Below, one piece after another: positions 14,130-15,731 of a stretch of DNA of 15,731 nt. The stretch covers positions 1 through 15,731 of the forward strand of contig JAHHUH010000032.1 in NCBI GenBank assembly GCA_020024105.1, written 5' to 3'. The notes under the pieces were generated by a model. It made no database searches, had not been told where the DNA came from, and saw only the letters and a list, made by a program, of their open reading frames with translations. Made by a program: the position numbers and the translations under genes. This stretch comes from Phascolarctobacterium sp. (lineage in GTDB: Bacteria; Bacillota; Negativicutes; Acidaminococcales; Acidaminococcaceae). Position 1 is the stretch's first letter. Every line of letters starts with the position of its first letter.

Positions 14130-15731
14130 GGATTCAACAGCTTCAGCTATGGCGGGATGGTTTGAGAATGATGTAGTTTCTAACGGTAATCAAACATTCC
14201 CATCGGAAGAAAAGAAGAATTTTAAGTTTGAGAATGATGTAGTTTCTAACGGTAATCAAACTTGCGTGGGATGTCGACACCTCTGCTCTGGGTTTGAGAA
14301 TGATGTAGTTTCTAACGGTAATCAAACGGGATTATTTACGCCGTGGTGGTAGAAATGGTTTGAGAATGATGTAGTTTCTAACGGTAATCAAACTTTAATT
14401 TTTCCATTTTCATCGGTTTCCGCGTTTGAGAATGATGTAGTTTCTAACGGTAATCAAACCTTGCAAAAAACTTAAATAATCCGTATGTGGTTTGAGAATG
14501 ATGTAGTTTCTAACGGTAATCAAACTTATATATATATAATAAAAAATATCATGCTGTTTGAGAATGATGTAGTTTCTAACGGTAATCAAACGTACTTATT
14601 TTATAGTTTTCTGAAAATTTTGTTTGAGAATGATGTAGTTTCTAACGGTAATCAAACCAAAGCTTATGTAGATAATGCTGTTCAGCAGTTTGAGAATGAT
14701 GTAGTTTCTAACGGTAATCAAACTAGGAAGAGATAATCCGTTAGAACCATCTAGTTTGAGAATGATGTAGTTTCTAACGGTAATCAAACTTTCACTCCTT
14801 TAAAAATAAATTTTTTCCGGTTTGAGAATGATGTAGTTTCTAACGGTAATCAAACACCTTAAAGCTTACACAAACAAAATTTGCAGTTTGAGAATGATGT
14901 AGTTTCTAACGGTAATCAAACCATGACTACATGGTGGGTATCATTAAGGCTGTTTGAGAATGATGTAGTTTCTAACGGTAATCAAACCTGAATATATTTA
15001 TTTGGTGTAGTAGTAGCGTTTGAGAATGATGTAGTTTCTAACGGTAATCAAACTATTATTCTTGCGTGGCTGTAGCTACCTATGTTTGAGAATGATGTAG
15101 TTTCTAACGGTAATCAAACGATATATATGATAGTATTAATTTAGCACATGTTTGAGAATGATGTAGTTTCTAACGGTAATCAAACCGTCCTTTGCGATAC
15201 CCACTGCGCTCACGCGTTTGAGAATGATGTAGTTTCTAACGGTAATCAAACTTAAAGCAGTATATTAATCTTGGGCGTGCTGTTTGAGAATGATGTAGTT
15301 TCTAACGGTAATCAAACACGATACCTTGGTGCACGGCTCTTCACCAGGTTTGAGAATGATGTAGTTTCTAACGGTAATCAAACCACACAAAATGTGTAGT
15401 GTAAAACATTACAGTTTGAGAATGATGTAGTTTCTAACGGTAATCAAACTTGGGAATGTCATAGTGACTTTTTTGAGGGGTTTGAGAATGATGTAGTTTC
15501 TAACGGTAATCAAACCAACATTTTGTTGAAAAATAAACAATCTCAGTTTGAGAATGATGTAGTTTCTAACGGTAATCAAACTCTTTTTGACTTCATCGCC
15601 ATTTAGTTTGAGTTTGAGAATGATGTAGTTTCTAACGGTAATCAAACGAAACAATGTACGCTTACAGTTATGATAGTGTTTGAGAATGATGTAGTTTCTA
15701 ACGGTAATCAAACGAGAGTTTAGGCGCACTC
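14094..15731 (+). CRISPR. Type II-A CRISPR array, at least 25 repeats, open at the window end
   Basis: Repeats are 36 nt, beginning GTTTGAGAATGATGTAG and ending CTAACGGTAATCAAAC, at a strict 66-nt period: starts at 14094, 14160, 14226 and so on to 15678. There are 25 repeats, 24 complete spacers of exactly 30 nt, and 18 nt of a 25th. Repeats 2-25 look identical; repeat 1 (14094-14129) differs at three positions. No two spacers are the same. Spacer base composition varies widely, as expected for foreign DNA. Orientation is fixed on the + strand by the tracrRNA pairing, in which the 5' GTTTGAGA forms the lower stem and bulge. The far end and its trailer lie outside the window. Confidence 0.98.

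Noticed and set aside
14017..14352. Open frame through the leader and first repeats, with repeated peptide FENDVVSNGNQT
   Set aside because: The 66-nt CRISPR period is divisible by three and the repeat has no stop in this frame, so open frames arise as an artefact. The same holds for 14485-14736 and for minus-strand frames over 14143-14325, 14596-14787 and 15409-15729.
14526..14555. TA-repeat in spacer 7 as a microsatellite or promoter
   Set aside because: It is confined to one 30-nt spacer at the normal period and so is best read as an acquired AT-rich protospacer.
14094..15731. Reading the array as transcribed on the minus strand
   Set aside because: The tracrRNA would then have to lie on the + strand at 7690-7765, where no hairpins or terminator follow. 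The minus-strand tracrRNA has the canonical GA/AAGU bulge with the + strand repeat, and the leader -10 also points to the + strand.

Overview
The window looks like a low-to-medium GC Firmicutes chromosome. I favour Negativicutes (Acidaminococcaceae, Phascolarctobacterium-like) from the general look of the proteins and gene content, but this is only a moderate-confidence impression; no rRNA or tRNA is present to confirm it. All recognised protein genes lie on the + strand.

Left part (1-3276): the 3' end of comEC, then an accessory insert (an XRE-type regulator, a 52-residue ORF, a terminator and a gene broken by an in-frame TAA), then holA for the DNA polymerase III delta subunit. comEC followed by holA is a usual Firmicutes order, so the insert sits between two housekeeping genes. 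Middle part (3277-7142): a long glutamine synthetase, then a two-gene unit of a PaaI/hotdog thioesterase and an acyl-CoA dehydrogenase, each unit closed by a clear intrinsic terminator.

The stretch 7143-7765 has no protein gene. It holds a possible structured RNA with its own terminator, and a tracrRNA encoded on the minus strand directly in front of cas9.

Right part (7766-15731): a complete type II-A CRISPR-Cas locus, cas9-cas1-cas2-csn2, with each gene overlapping the next by 4 nt, then a short leader with an extended -10 promoter and an array of at least 25 repeats of 36 nt with 30-nt spacers that runs off the window. The tracrRNA anti-repeat pairs almost fully with the array repeat and reproduces the GA/AAGU bulge of S. 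pyogenes guide RNA, which fixes crRNA transcription on the + strand. Cas9 has all RuvC and HNH catalytic residues, is long (1448 aa), and lacks the SpCas9 PAM arginine pair at the expected place. The main oddity is that the only degenerate repeat is the leader-proximal one, which conflicts with simple leader-end spacer acquisition. Nothing here is clearly a new class of system; the interest lies in this repeat, the tracrRNA/cas9 promoter overlap, the broken gene and the possible RNA.
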